Below are positions 1 to 7,385 of a stretch of 15,248 nt of DNA, in pieces. The stretch comes from an uncultured Sphingomonadales bacterium. Lineage in GTDB: Bacteria > Pseudomonadota > Alphaproteobacteria > Sphingomonadales > Sphingomonadaceae. Positions within the stretch are counted from its first letter, which is position 1, and each line of letters begins with the position of its first letter. Below the pieces are notes generated by a model, which was not told where the DNA came from, did not search any database, and was given only the letters and a program-made list of their open reading frames with translations. The stretch lies in the NCBI GenBank assembly GCA_903911985.1, contig CAIWFP010000348.1:1-15248 (forward strand), given 5' to 3'. A program made the translations under genes and the position numbers.

Positions 1-32
1 GCCGCCGCACCCAGGCGCGGCGACGCCATCAT
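1..32 (-). CDS. Possible start of a further minus-strand gene, cut by the left edge
   Basis: Two adjacent ATG codons on the minus strand (first bases at 32 and 29) open a frame that runs off the window with no stop, reading MMASPRLGAA. It starts about 13 bases after the stop of the short-chain dehydrogenase at 46-825, which is normal operon spacing, and most of its codons end in G or C like the neighbours. The upstream G-rich stretch is only a weak ribosome-binding site. Ten codons are too few to recognise a family, so this could equally be non-coding sequence after the SDR operon. Confidence 0.3.
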   Translation of the reverse strand, partial: MMASPRLGAA

Positions 33-45
33 CTGGCCGCCCCGA

Positions 46-825
46 CTAGATCTGGCTGAAACCGCCATCCATCAGCAGTTCGGAGCAGGTCACGAAGCTC
101 GCCGCCTCCGAACAAAGGTACACCACGCCACCGCTCATTTCCTCTGGCCGGCCCATGCGGCCGATGGGGTGGGCGGCGATGATGCCGGCCTCGGCCACCT
201 CTCGCGAAGGCACCGCGCCCAGTTCGACGTAGCGATCCATGATGCTGCCCAGCATGTTGGTTTCGATGCCACCGGGGTGCACGCTGTTGCAGCGGATGTT
301 GTAGCCCAGCGCCGCGAATTCGATGCCCATGCATTTCGACAGCATCTTCACCGCCGCCTTGCTGGTGCAATAGGCCGCGTTGAACGCCGCACCGCGCAGG
401 CCCCCAACACTGGAGAAATTGACGATGGAGGCGCCGCCCTTGCGGGCCTTTCCGCCTTCGCGCAGCAGGGGCAACAGCGTCTGGACACCGATGATGATGC
501 TGTCGACGTTGATTGAATTCACCCGGTGCCATTCGGCCAGCGGTGTATCCTCGATGCTGCCCACCACCGATATCGCCGCAACATTCACCAGCGCGTCGAG
601 CCGGCCATAATGCTTGCGCACCAGGGCCTCCACCGCGGCCCAGTCGTCCGGGCTGGTCACATCCTGCTTGAGATAGTGATCGGCGCCAACGCCTTCGGGA
701 TTTTCGGCAAGGTCGGTGGCAACCACGGTGGCACCCGCCGCCTTCATCGCCTTAACCACCTCGCGGCCAATGCCGCCGGCCGCGCCCGTGACAACAGCCA
801 CCACATTTTCGAGTGCTATGGTCAT
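46..825 (-). CDS. Short-chain dehydrogenase/reductase (SDR-A), classical type
   Basis: This is a 259-residue classical SDR, expected to be a soluble NAD(P)-dependent alcohol or ketone oxidoreductase. The dinucleotide motif TGAAGGIG lies at 13-20, and Asp38 at the end of the second strand suggests a preference for NAD. The active site is Ser139, Tyr152 and Lys156 (YCTSK), with Asn106 as the usual fourth member. The family's NNAG motif is altered to NVAA at 81-84. The C-terminal MDGGFSQI is typical of the family. I chose the ATG at 825 because AGGGAG precedes it at good spacing; the same frame extends upstream to 873, but that would overlap the end of the preceding gene. It is the third gene of an SDR operon, 25 bases after SDR-B. 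The fold and chemistry are clear, but the substrate is not; hydroxysteroid, terpene-alcohol or cyclic-alcohol dehydrogenases look alike at this level. Confidence 0.92.
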   Translation of the reverse strand: MTIALENVVAVVTGAAGGIGREVVKAMKAAGATVVATDLAENPEGVGADHYLKQDVTSPDDWAAVEALVRKHYGRLDALVNVAAISVVGSIEDTPLAEWHRVNSINVDSIIIGVQTLLPLLREGGKARKGGASIVNFSSVGGLRGAAFNAAYCTSKAAVKMLSKCMGIEFAALGYNIRCNSVHPGGIETNMLGSIMDRYVELGAVPSREVAEAGIIAAHPIGRMGRPEEMSGGVVYLCSEAASFVTCSELLMDGGFSQI

Positions 826-850
826 CGGATACTCCCTGTCGTTTCCGGCT

Positions 851-1669
851 TCACTGGGCGGTCCAGCCGCCATCGACGACGACTTCGGACCCGGTCATGT
901 AGCTGCTGTCCTCGCTGGCGAGGAAGAAGGCGGCGCCGGCGATCTCGGCCGGATCGGCCAGACGCCCGATCGGCGTGGTCGCGGCGGTGGTGTCGATCAG
1001 ATCCTGCGCGGTTGCGGCAAACCCCTTCTCCACCCAGCGCTGGAAGCCGGCATGCAGCAGCGGCGTGACGACAAAACCGGGGTGGATGGAATTGGCGCGG
1101 ATGGGCGTGCGCTTGGTGGCGAATTCCACCGCGATCGACTTGGTGAACAGCCGCACCGCGCCCTTGCTGGCGTTATAGGCGGAGGTATCGGTATAGCCGA
1201 CCAGCCCCATGATCGAGCTGATGTTGATGATGCTCGACCCGCCGCGAAACTCGCCGCCACTGGCCGCCAGCATCGGCTGGAACACCCTTGTGCCAAGGAA
1301 CACGCCATCGACGTTGATCGCCATGATCCGGCGCCAGGCGTCCATGGTCAGCGATTCCACCGGCCCGGTAAGGTCGGTGCCGGCGTTGTTCACCAGAATG
1401 TGCAGCTTGCCATGCCGCTGCGCCACATGCTCACGCGCGCGGTCCCAGTCGGCCTCGCTGGTGACATTGGCGGCGATATAGCTGGCCGATTTGCCCAGCC
1501 GCGCCAGCGTTTCCTGCGGCAAGGCGCTGTCCGCCGCGTCAAGATCACTCAGCACCACCTGCGCGCCCTCGGCCAGATAACGCTCCGCAATGGCGAGCCC
1601 GATCCCGCGCAAACCGCCCGAGACAAAGGCGACACGCCCGACCAGTCGCCCGGTGCCCAATTCGCTCAT
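851..1669 (-). CDS. Short-chain dehydrogenase/reductase (SDR-B), classical type
   Basis: This is a 272-residue classical SDR. The cofactor motif SGGLRGIG is at 17-24 (Ser in place of the usual Thr), and Asp42 after the second strand points to NAD. NNAG is at 94-97, and the catalytic residues are Ser152, Tyr165 and Lys169 (YNASK). The IHPGFVVTPL segment at 195-204 is the family's loop after the sixth strand, and the protein ends in VVDGGWTAQ. Its ATG overlaps the stop of SDR-C as ATGA (1666-1669), so translation is probably coupled. It differs clearly from its two neighbours, so the three are not recent duplicates. It likely oxidises a secondary alcohol or reduces a ketone in the pathway encoded here; the substrate cannot be read from sequence. 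Confidence 0.93.
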   Translation of the reverse strand: MSELGTGRLVGRVAFVSGGLRGIGLAIAERYLAEGAQVVLSDLDAADSALPQETLARLGKSASYIAANVTSEADWDRAREHVAQRHGKLHILVNNAGTDLTGPVESLTMDAWRRIMAINVDGVFLGTRVFQPMLAASGGEFRGGSSIINISSIMGLVGYTDTSAYNASKGAVRLFTKSIAVEFATKRTPIRANSIHPGFVVTPLLHAGFQRWVEKGFAATAQDLIDTTAATTPIGRLADPAEIAGAAFFLASEDSSYMTGSEVVVDGGWTAQ

Positions 1670-2448
1670 ACGCCCATCATCCCTGCTGTGGTTGCACCAT
1701 CGATCACATATTCACTGCCGGAAATGAACGCCGCCTCGTCGGAGGCAAGATAGGCGACCAGCCCGGCGATTTCCTCGACATTGGCCATCCGCTTCAGCGG
1801 GGCCATGCCCTCATAGCTGGCGCGCGCGGCGGCCGGATCCGGCGCCTGCGCAATCAGATTGCTGATCATCGCGGTTTCGACGACGCCGGGCAGAATGGCG
1901 TTGACGCGGATCTGGTAGCCCCGGTTGCCGCAATGCACCGCCGCCGATTTGGCCAGTGCGACAACCGCCGCCTTGGTCACCGAATAGGCGAGGAAATTGC
2001 CCATGGCCCGGTGCGCGTTCATCGAGGAATTGATGATGATCGAGCCCACCGGCCCTTCCGGATTGCGCTTCATGGCGCGAATGGCATGCTGCACCGTCAG
2101 CATCACCCCGGTCTGGTTGACGCCGAGAACATTGTTCCAGCCATCTATCGTAATATCCTCGACGCTGTTGTCGCCCGCCTCGACACCGGCATTGGCAAAG
2201 GCGATGTCGAGACGGCCGTGGTCGGTCAGGATTGTGTCGATCAGCGCCGGCCAGGCTTCGGCTTCCTGCACGCGATGCGTCAGAAAACGGGCGCCGGTAT
2301 CCGCGCAAAGCGCCTCGGCCGCCGCCGCGTTCGACCCGGTAAACACGACAAGCGCGCCTTCCGCGGCCAGCCGCCTGACCGCGCCCGCGCCAATTCCCGA
2401 TGTTCCGCCGGTTATCAGCGCAACTTTTCCTGCAAGCCGTTTGCTCAC
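1666..2448 (-). CDS. Short-chain dehydrogenase/reductase (SDR-C), classical type, GTG start
   Basis: This is a 260-residue classical SDR and the first gene of the minus-strand SDR operon. TGGTSGIG is at 13-20, ANAG at 85-88, and the catalytic Ser142, Tyr155 and Lys159 (YSVTK) are all present. Strand two ends in FTGSN rather than an acidic residue, unlike SDR-A and SDR-B, so this enzyme may prefer NADP. The start is GTG at 2448, supported by GGGAGA a few bases upstream, and no in-frame ATG fits better. Its end overlaps SDR-B by four bases. It is transcribed divergently from the Rieske oxygenase gene across a 142-base gap, which suggests shared control. The substrate is unknown; an alcohol made by the oxygenases next door is a reasonable guess. 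Confidence 0.92.
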   Translation of the reverse strand: MSKRLAGKVALITGGTSGIGAGAVRRLAAEGALVVFTGSNAAAAEALCADTGARFLTHRVQEAEAWPALIDTILTDHGRLDIAFANAGVEAGDNSVEDITIDGWNNVLGVNQTGVMLTVQHAIRAMKRNPEGPVGSIIINSSMNAHRAMGNFLAYSVTKAAVVALAKSAAVHCGNRGYQIRVNAILPGVVETAMISNLIAQAPDPAAARASYEGMAPLKRMANVEEIAGLVAYLASDEAAFISGSEYVIDGATTAGMMGV

Positions 2449-2590
2449 GGCGCTCTCCCAATTAAGCTATGAGCCTGTGTGACGGATTATCGACGCGCCG
2501 CAACCTATGACTTCAGCAAGGTGACTCGGGCGCGCGCGAGCGGCAGAACGCTGTACTAACCAAAAGAAACCGGGAACAAGGAAACGCTTG
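2449..2590. promoter_or_regulatory. Divergent intergenic region between SDR operon and Rieske operon
   Basis: These 142 bases lie between two outward-facing operons and must hold both promoters. I find no convincing -35/-10 pair on either strand. Ribosome-binding sites are visible at each end: GGGAGA before the GTG at 2448 on the minus strand, and AAGGA at 2578-2582, eight bases before the ATG at 2591. A CAAAA-centred element at 2556-2571 resembles elements in the two other divergent gaps of the window. Confidence 0.6.
2556..2571 (+). promoter_or_regulatory. Candidate shared operator, weakest copy
   Basis: CTAACCAAAAGAAACC, followed by GG, fits the loose pattern CT-N3-CAAAA-N6-GG shared with elements at 7290-7305 and 9867-9882. 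It matches the 7290 copy at 10 of 16 positions but lacks the right-hand CTAG. It ends seven bases before the Rieske gene's AAGGA, so a bound protein could block that gene, and it lies 108 bases upstream of SDR-C. Three loosely similar sites could arise by chance. Confidence 0.25.
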
Positions 2591-4009
2591 ATGGCAGACA
2601 GCAACCCACCGGAGGCCGGGAGCGCCGCGCGCAGCCCGGGCATCAGCTGGTCCGAGCTGATGGCCATCGATTCCCGCCCCGCGCCCGCCTGCCTGACCAG
2701 CGACCACTACACCTACCTCGGCTCGGACCCGTTGCCCGCCGAACGCTACACCAGCGAGGCATTCGCACAGGCCGAGCGCGAGAAAATGTGGCCCTATGTC
2801 TGGCAATTCGCCGCACGCGAGGAAGACCTGCCGGATGAGGGCGACTATGTCGTCTACGAGAATGCCGGCCGCTCCTACCTGATCTCGCGGCAGGCGGATG
2901 GTTCGGTGCGGGCGCATCACAATGTCTGCCTGCACCGTGGCCGCAAGCTGCGCACACAGGATGGGGCCGCCGACAAGTTCACCTGTCCGTTCCATGGCTT
3001 CACCTGGAACAAGGACGGCAGCTTTGATTCAATGCCCTGCGCGTGGGATTTCGGCCATCTGCCCAAGGAACGGCTGCATCTGCCCGAGGCGGAGGTAGGC
3101 CGCTGGGGTGGTTATATCTTCCTGCGCGAGGAGCCGGGTGGCCCCAGCCTCGAGGATTTTCTCGCGCCGCTGCCGGAGCACTTCAAACGCTGGCGGCACG
3201 AGGAATGCACCACGGTCATCTGGGTGGCCAAGGAGGTTCCCGCCAACTGGAAAGTGACGGCGGAGGCGTTCATGGAGGCCTGGCACACGGTGGTCACCCA
3301 CCCGCAGCTGCTGCCCTTCAGCGGCGATTGCAACAGCGCCTACAGCAACTGGGGCGACAATGTGAACGCCAACCTCGTTCCCTTTGGCATCCTGTCCCCG
3401 CACATCGATGCCGAGGGCAGGACGCAGCAGTGGATCGTCGACGAATTCGTCAAGTACAACGGCCGCTCGGGCGACAATTACGAAGCTTCGGACAATCCCT
3501 TTGCCGTTACCGTGCCCGAAGGCAAAACCGCGCGCGAGACGCTGGGGGCGGCCATGCGCGCCGCCTATGCCGCGCAAACAGGGTATGACCACGACGACGC
3601 CACCGATGCCGAGCTGCTCGATGCGCTGGTCTACAATGTCTTCCCCAATTTCGCCCCCTGGGGAGGGTTCATGCCCAACATCGTCTATCGCTGGCGCCCC
3701 GGAAAGACCGCCGACACCTGCCTGATGGAGGTGCGCATTCTGGCACGCGGCAAGCAGGGCGAGCCGCTTGCGCGCGGCGTGCCGCTGCACATGCTGGGGC
3801 CAGATGAACTGTGGACCGCCGCGCCGGAGCTGGGCATTCTGGGCGATGTCTTCGAGCAGGACATGGCCAATCTGCCATTCGTGCAGGAAGGGCTGCACTG
3901 CTCGAAAAACGGCAGGGTCGAGCTTGCCAACTATCAGGAAATCCGCGTCCGCCAGTTCCACCAGACGCTCGACAAATATCTGAACGGCGAGGCGGGGAAG
4001 CAGGGATGA
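2591..4009 (+). CDS. Rieske non-haem iron oxygenase, large (alpha) subunit
   Basis: This is a 472-residue aromatic-ring-hydroxylating-type oxygenase, which uses a Rieske [2Fe-2S] cluster and a mononuclear iron to activate O2. The cluster ligands are Cys113/His115 and Cys132/His135 (CLH, then 16 residues, then CPFH). The mononuclear iron ligands are His232, His237 and probably Asp424. Glu229 holds the place of the Asp that bridges cluster and iron between subunits in naphthalene dioxygenase. I chose the ATG at 2591 over the adjacent TTG at 2588 because AAGGA sits eight bases upstream. The stop overlaps the P450 start as ATGA. No beta subunit, ferredoxin or reductase is in the window, so it either forms alpha-only oligomers or borrows partners. 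Despite the family name the substrate need not be aromatic; relatives hydroxylate or demethylate terpenoids, steroids and quaternary amines. Confidence 0.93.
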   Translation: MADSNPPEAGSAARSPGISWSELMAIDSRPAPACLTSDHYTYLGSDPLPAERYTSEAFAQAEREKMWPYVWQFAAREEDLPDEGDYVVYENAGRSYLISRQADGSVRAHHNVCLHRGRKLRTQDGAADKFTCPFHGFTWNKDGSFDSMPCAWDFGHLPKERLHLPEAEVGRWGGYIFLREEPGGPSLEDFLAPLPEHFKRWRHEECTTVIWVAKEVPANWKVTAEAFMEAWHTVVTHPQLLPFSGDCNSAYSNWGDNVNANLVPFGILSPHIDAEGRTQQWIVDEFVKYNGRSGDNYEASDNPFAVTVPEGKTARETLGAAMRAAYAAQTGYDHDDATDAELLDALVYNVFPNFAPWGGFMPNIVYRWRPGKTADTCLMEVRILARGKQGEPLARGVPLHMLGPDELWTAAPELGILGDVFEQDMANLPFVQEGLHCSKNGRVELANYQEIRVRQFHQTLDKYLNGEAGKQG

Positions 4010-5238
4010 GCGCGGCCCCCCCGCCCGCATTGGACGAAGCGGACCTAAGGGCCTCCTTGGCCCGGCATTGGTCGATGAACGATGATCCGGACGCGGCCAT
4101 CTGCCCCTTTCACGCGGGGGCCAAGCTGCACGACGGGCCGGACGTCTTCTTCAAGGCCGGCGAGGCGCATGTGCGGGCATCTGGGCTGGGCGGCAACTGG
4201 GTCGTCACCCGGTACGCGTTGCAGGAAGAGGTATTGCTCGATCCCGCGCGCTTTTCCAGCCACCTGTCGATCGGCTTTTCCCGCCTCATCGGCGAAGACT
4301 GGCCGCTGGTGCCGCTCGAACTCGACCCACCCGAACACGCCCTCTATCGCAAGCTCATCGCCCCATGGTTCACGCCGGCAAAGGCGCGGGCGTTGCAGGG
4401 GGAAATTAGCGCCCTGGCGGTCAATCTGATTGAGGGGCTGCACGGCGCGGACGAATGTGAATTCATGGAGGCCTTTGGGCGCCCCTATCCGGTCACCGTT
4501 TTCATGCGGATGATGGATTTGCCGCAATCGGAACGTCCGACTTTTCAGGGCTGGGCGGACGATCTGCTGCGCGGCGCGACCATGGATCTGCGCGGCAAGG
4601 CCGCCGGGGCGATCAAGCACTATCTGCTCGGCCTGATCGCCCAAAGGCGTGCACGCCCCGGTGACGACATGGTGAGCAGCTTCATCGCCGCCGAGATCGA
4701 CGGGGCGGCCGTTCCGCCGGATCGGCTGCTCGGGCTATGCTTCATGCTCTTCGTCGGCGGGCTGGACACCGTTGCCTCGTCGCTCGGCTTCATCTTTCGG
4801 GAGCTGGCCCTGCGCCCCGGGCTGCAGGCGCAATTACGCGCCGACCCCGGCCTCATTCCCGCCGCCGCCGATGAATTCATCCGCGCCTTCGGGGTGGTCA
4901 CCACCTTCCGCTATGCCACCTGCGACATGGATTTTCATGGGGCGCCGATCCGCAAGGGCGATCTGGTCGAACTGCCGCTCGGCCTGTCCTCCCGCGACGA
5001 TCGCGCGCATGGCGCGCCGCACGATATCGACTTCAATCGCCGGGGCAAACGATCCCTGACCTTCTCGACCGGCCCGCACACCTGCGCCGGTCTGCACCTC
5101 GCGCGTGCCGAAATCCGTATCGCGCTGGAGGAATGGATGCGGCGGATGCCATGCCTGCGGCCGGCGCCCCATGGCAAAATCAAAACGGCAAGCGAGAGCG
5201 TTTGGGCGATCGAGACCCTTCCGCTCGCCTGGGGATAG
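4006..5238 (+). CDS. Cytochrome P450, resembling the CYP101 (P450cam) family
   Basis: This is a 410-residue soluble bacterial P450 monooxygenase. The I-helix motif VGGLDTV (250-256) carries Asp254-Thr255 for proton delivery, EFIR (290-293) is the ExxR motif, and FSTGPHTCAG (353-362) holds the haem-ligand Cys360. Several stretches recall P450cam: the I-helix, the DFHG segment at 309-312, and the C-terminal LPLAW. In the substrate pocket, EDWPLVPLELDPP (97-109) aligns with the P450cam segment carrying Tyr96 and Thr101. Here these become Trp99 and Leu104, so camphor-like hydrogen bonding is lost and a different, probably more hydrophobic or differently oriented substrate is expected. It overlaps the Rieske gene by four bases, implying coupled translation. 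P450cam-type enzymes need a ferredoxin and a ferredoxin reductase, and neither is in the window. Confidence 0.95.
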   Translation: MSAAPPPALDEADLRASLARHWSMNDDPDAAICPFHAGAKLHDGPDVFFKAGEAHVRASGLGGNWVVTRYALQEEVLLDPARFSSHLSIGFSRLIGEDWPLVPLELDPPEHALYRKLIAPWFTPAKARALQGEISALAVNLIEGLHGADECEFMEAFGRPYPVTVFMRMMDLPQSERPTFQGWADDLLRGATMDLRGKAAGAIKHYLLGLIAQRRARPGDDMVSSFIAAEIDGAAVPPDRLLGLCFMLFVGGLDTVASSLGFIFRELALRPGLQAQLRADPGLIPAAADEFIRAFGVVTTFRYATCDMDFHGAPIRKGDLVELPLGLSSRDDRAHGAPHDIDFNRRGKRSLTFSTGPHTCAGLHLARAEIRIALEEWMRRMPCLRPAPHGKIKTASESVWAIETLPLAWG

Positions 5239-5320
5239 GGCTGGCGCAACCCGATAACACTACATGCCACGATCCGGGCCAATCCCGTGATGCCAAACCA
5301 ATGATGATGTGGGAACCAAG

Positions 5321-6085
5321 ATGACCGAAACCGAAGCGCATCCGCCGCGCGTGAATTGTGTGCTGATCTGTGGTGGTGTCTGGCACGACATGGATTTCGC
5401 CCGGCTGGAACTGCTCAAGCTGCTCGGCGAGGACGGGGCTGTGCGCACCCGCGTATTCGAGGACTATGAGACCATCGCGGCGATCGAGGCCGCCGATATC
5501 CTCATCACCTATACCTGCGATGTCACGCCGTCGCTCGCCGCGCAGGAAGCCTTGCGGGGCTGGCTGGCAAAGGGTGGGCGCTGGTATGCGCTGCATGGCA
5601 CCAACTCGGTGCTGCGCCTGCTGGGGAACGGCCTGTGGGATGCCCCGCGCTGGGCGCCGCTGATGATGGACATGCTGGGCAGCCAGTTCCTGTCGCATCC
5701 GCCGATCGCGCCCTACCGCGTCACTGTGGCCGATCCGTCGCATCCGCTGGTGGCCGGGGTGGAGCCCTTTGACACCACCGACGAGCTTTATCACCTCGAA
5801 ACCCACGGACCTCTGCATGTGCTGCTGGAGACGGAATGCGGCGAACCGGGCACCGGCTTCGTCGAGGCGGCGGATGCGCCCGGCAAACACCCGGTGTTCT
5901 ATGTGAAGGATCACGGGGCGGGCGCGGTGCTCTACCTGACGCTCGGCCATTGCCGGGGGCACTATGATCTCCAGCCGATGCTCGACTGGTGGCCAACGGT
6001 GGATCGCTGCGCCTGGGATCTGCCGGTGTTTTATGACCTGCTGCGCCGCGGCATCGGCTGGCTCAAGCAGCGCCAGCCAGCCTGA
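5321..6085 (+). CDS. ThuA-domain protein (glutamine-amidotransferase-like fold)
   Basis: This 254-residue protein matches the ThuA (trehalose utilisation) family in its landmarks: CGGVWHD near the N-terminus (17-23), LHGTN at 91-95, DELYHLE at 154-160 and the GAGAVLYLTLGH segment at 199-210. ThuA proteins adopt a class I glutamine-amidotransferase-like fold, and their biochemical role is poorly defined. Some act in oxidation of sugars or glycosides. I see no signal peptide or membrane segment, so it is probably cytoplasmic. I chose the ATG at 5321, with GGGA six bases upstream; a GTG at 5309 in the same frame has no visible ribosome-binding site. It follows the P450 by 82 bases on the same strand and is likely in its operon, but its role beside two oxygenases is unknown. 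Confidence 0.82.
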   Translation: MTETEAHPPRVNCVLICGGVWHDMDFARLELLKLLGEDGAVRTRVFEDYETIAAIEAADILITYTCDVTPSLAAQEALRGWLAKGGRWYALHGTNSVLRLLGNGLWDAPRWAPLMMDMLGSQFLSHPPIAPYRVTVADPSHPLVAGVEPFDTTDELYHLETHGPLHVLLETECGEPGTGFVEAADAPGKHPVFYVKDHGAGAVLYLTLGHCRGHYDLQPMLDWWPTVDRCAWDLPVFYDLLRRGIGWLKQRQPA

Positions 6086-6097
6086 CGCCCCCCCTGC

Positions 6098-6115
6098 CCG
6101 GGCGCTCCCGCCCGG
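6098..6115. terminator. GC-rich hairpin between convergent genes
   Basis: CCGGGCG and CGCCCGG form a perfect seven-base-pair stem around a CTCC loop, within the 33 bases separating the converging ThuA and acyl-CoA dehydrogenase genes. Being symmetric it could act on transcripts from both sides. There is no T-run on either strand, so it is not a textbook intrinsic terminator; it may instead stabilise 3' ends. Confidence 0.45.
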
Positions 6116-6118
6116 ACT

Positions 6119-7237
6119 TCAGGCCTCGATCCCGGCGAAGCGGTCCAGCGCCACCTCCGGATCATCCGGCCAGCGCGACAGCACCAGCAGCCGCTTGTGC
6201 CCCTGCCCGATCGCCAGCTCGTCGGTGACGCCCATGCCGCCATGGAACTGGATCATCTCGTGCCCCAGCACCACCGAGGCGGACGAGATGAAGGCTCGCG
6301 CGCCCTGCACGGCCCGGGCAAACGGCTCCATGCCATCATGGACCAGCGCCTGATTGAGCAGCGCTTGGGCCTGCTCAATGGCGGCATATTGCGCCACCAT
6401 GCGATGCTGGATCGCCTGAAAGCTGGCCAGCCGGGCGCCAAACTGCTCGCGCGTGCGCAAATAGTCCTGCGTATCGGCGAAAATCCGCTCCATAATACCC
6501 AGGGCCTCGGCGCAACGGGCCAGATTGGCCAACTGCGAAACCGCCGCGATTTCCGTGGTGCCGCCCGTCAGGCAATGATCCGGCGACACCACCACATCCG
6601 ACAGCGTCAGCGAAACGGCAACGCCGCCATCCGCCCAGCGCCAGGGCGTGACCAAAAGTCCCGGCGAACCGGCGGGCACGAAATAAAGACCCAACCCGGT
6701 GGCGTCGTCCGGAGCCCCGGTGGTCCTTGCGCTGACGATATAGCCATCCGCGCCGCTGCCGGCGGGCACATAGGCCTTGGCTCCGGTCAGGCGCAGGCCT
6801 GCGCCATCGGCCTGCGCGCGGGTTTCAACCCACAGGCGACCGGCGCGGCCCTTCGCCTCGGCATGGGCAAACACCAGACGGCGCGCGCCATCCACCACAT
6901 CGGGCAACCACGCCCCGCGCAGCGAAGGTGCCGCAGTGGCGGCGAACAGGCGGCCAGCGAGCAGCACGCTTTCGATCAGCGGCTCGACCACCATGCCGCG
7001 CCCCAGCGCCTCGAACAATGTGGCGATTCCAGTGGCGTTAAGATCCATGCCACCGGCCTCGGCGGAAAACGGTGCCGCGATCAGCCCCAGTTCCCCCAGC
7101 AATTTCCAGTTTGTGGCGGAGAAGCCGTTTTGCTCGGCCAGGAAAGCCCGCCGGCTATCCATGTCATATGTCTCGCTGACAAACCGCTCGGCCAAAGCCT
7201 TGAGCAGTTCCTCGTCTTCGCTGAGGTCGATATTCAC
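6119..7237 (-). CDS. Acyl-CoA dehydrogenase, small type, probably the non-catalytic partner subunit
   Basis: This is a 372-residue FAD-type acyl-CoA dehydrogenase. Family landmarks are REQFGARLASFQAIQHRM (263-280) and FHGGMGVTDE (331-340). It ends soon afterwards, without the terminal helix segment that carries the catalytic Glu of medium-chain enzymes. At the alternative position used by isovaleryl- and long-chain-type enzymes, where family members have Glu-Arg, this protein has Ala240-Arg241 (ANLARC). Both usual bases thus seem missing, the pattern seen in one subunit of heterotetrameric steroid side-chain dehydrogenases. The likely partner is the dehydrogenase at 11508-12728. I chose GTG 7237 because AGGGGA lies six bases upstream; an in-frame ATG at 7270 and a start at 7318 have no such site and would enter the divergent promoter region. 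Confidence 0.88.
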   Translation of the reverse strand: MNIDLSEDEELLKALAERFVSETYDMDSRRAFLAEQNGFSATNWKLLGELGLIAAPFSAEAGGMDLNATGIATLFEALGRGMVVEPLIESVLLAGRLFAATAAPSLRGAWLPDVVDGARRLVFAHAEAKGRAGRLWVETRAQADGAGLRLTGAKAYVPAGSGADGYIVSARTTGAPDDATGLGLYFVPAGSPGLLVTPWRWADGGVAVSLTLSDVVVSPDHCLTGGTTEIAAVSQLANLARCAEALGIMERIFADTQDYLRTREQFGARLASFQAIQHRMVAQYAAIEQAQALLNQALVHDGMEPFARAVQGARAFISSASVVLGHEMIQFHGGMGVTDELAIGQGHKRLLVLSRWPDDPEVALDRFAGIEA

Positions 7238-7289
7238 CAGCCATCCCCTTTTCGCCTTTCTGATTACCATCGCTGCGGCCTGTGCCACG

Positions 7290-7305
7290 CTAGGCAAAAG
7301 ACTAG
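7290..7305 (+). promoter_or_regulatory. Candidate operator, CTAG-N8-CTAG
   Basis: CTAGGCAAAAGACTAG is an inverted repeat in its outer CTAG arms, of a size suited to a dimeric helix-turn-helix protein such as the adjacent LuxR-type regulator. It matches the element at 9867-9882 (read on the minus strand) at 11 of 16 positions, and both continue with GG. CTAG is usually rare in bacterial genomes, which makes a spaced pair notable. Binding is untested. Confidence 0.35.
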
Positions 7306-7372
7306 GGGTAATGGACAAGAACTTATGGGATGCCCTTGGGCGTTCGGTGCTATGGGCCGGGTTGGGAACGTG

Positions 7373-7385
7373 TTATAAATTATAA
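7373..7385. promoter_or_regulatory. AT-rich inverted repeat upstream of the LuxR gene
   Basis: TTATAA-A-TTATAA is a 13-base inverted repeat in an otherwise GC-rich window, followed at once by GTATAGAAAA. It lies 25-37 bases before the TTG start, where a -10 region or a repressor site would be expected. It is most simply part of the regulator's promoter. Confidence 0.4.

Noticed and set aside
716..1753. A 345-codon plus-strand frame across SDR-A and SDR-B
   Set aside because: It crosses the 25-base gap between two real SDR genes on the other strand and has no recognisable domain.
4006..5238. Reading the region as a camphor-degradation operon because of the P450cam-like P450
   Set aside because: No putidaredoxin, its reductase, or camphor Baeyer-Villiger gene is present, and the camphor-contacting Tyr is replaced by Trp.
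6197..7378. A 393-codon plus-strand frame opposite the small acyl-CoA dehydrogenase
   Set aside because: It is a mirror of a well-supported gene, with low-complexity His/Gln/Arg-rich composition and no ribosome-binding site or motif.
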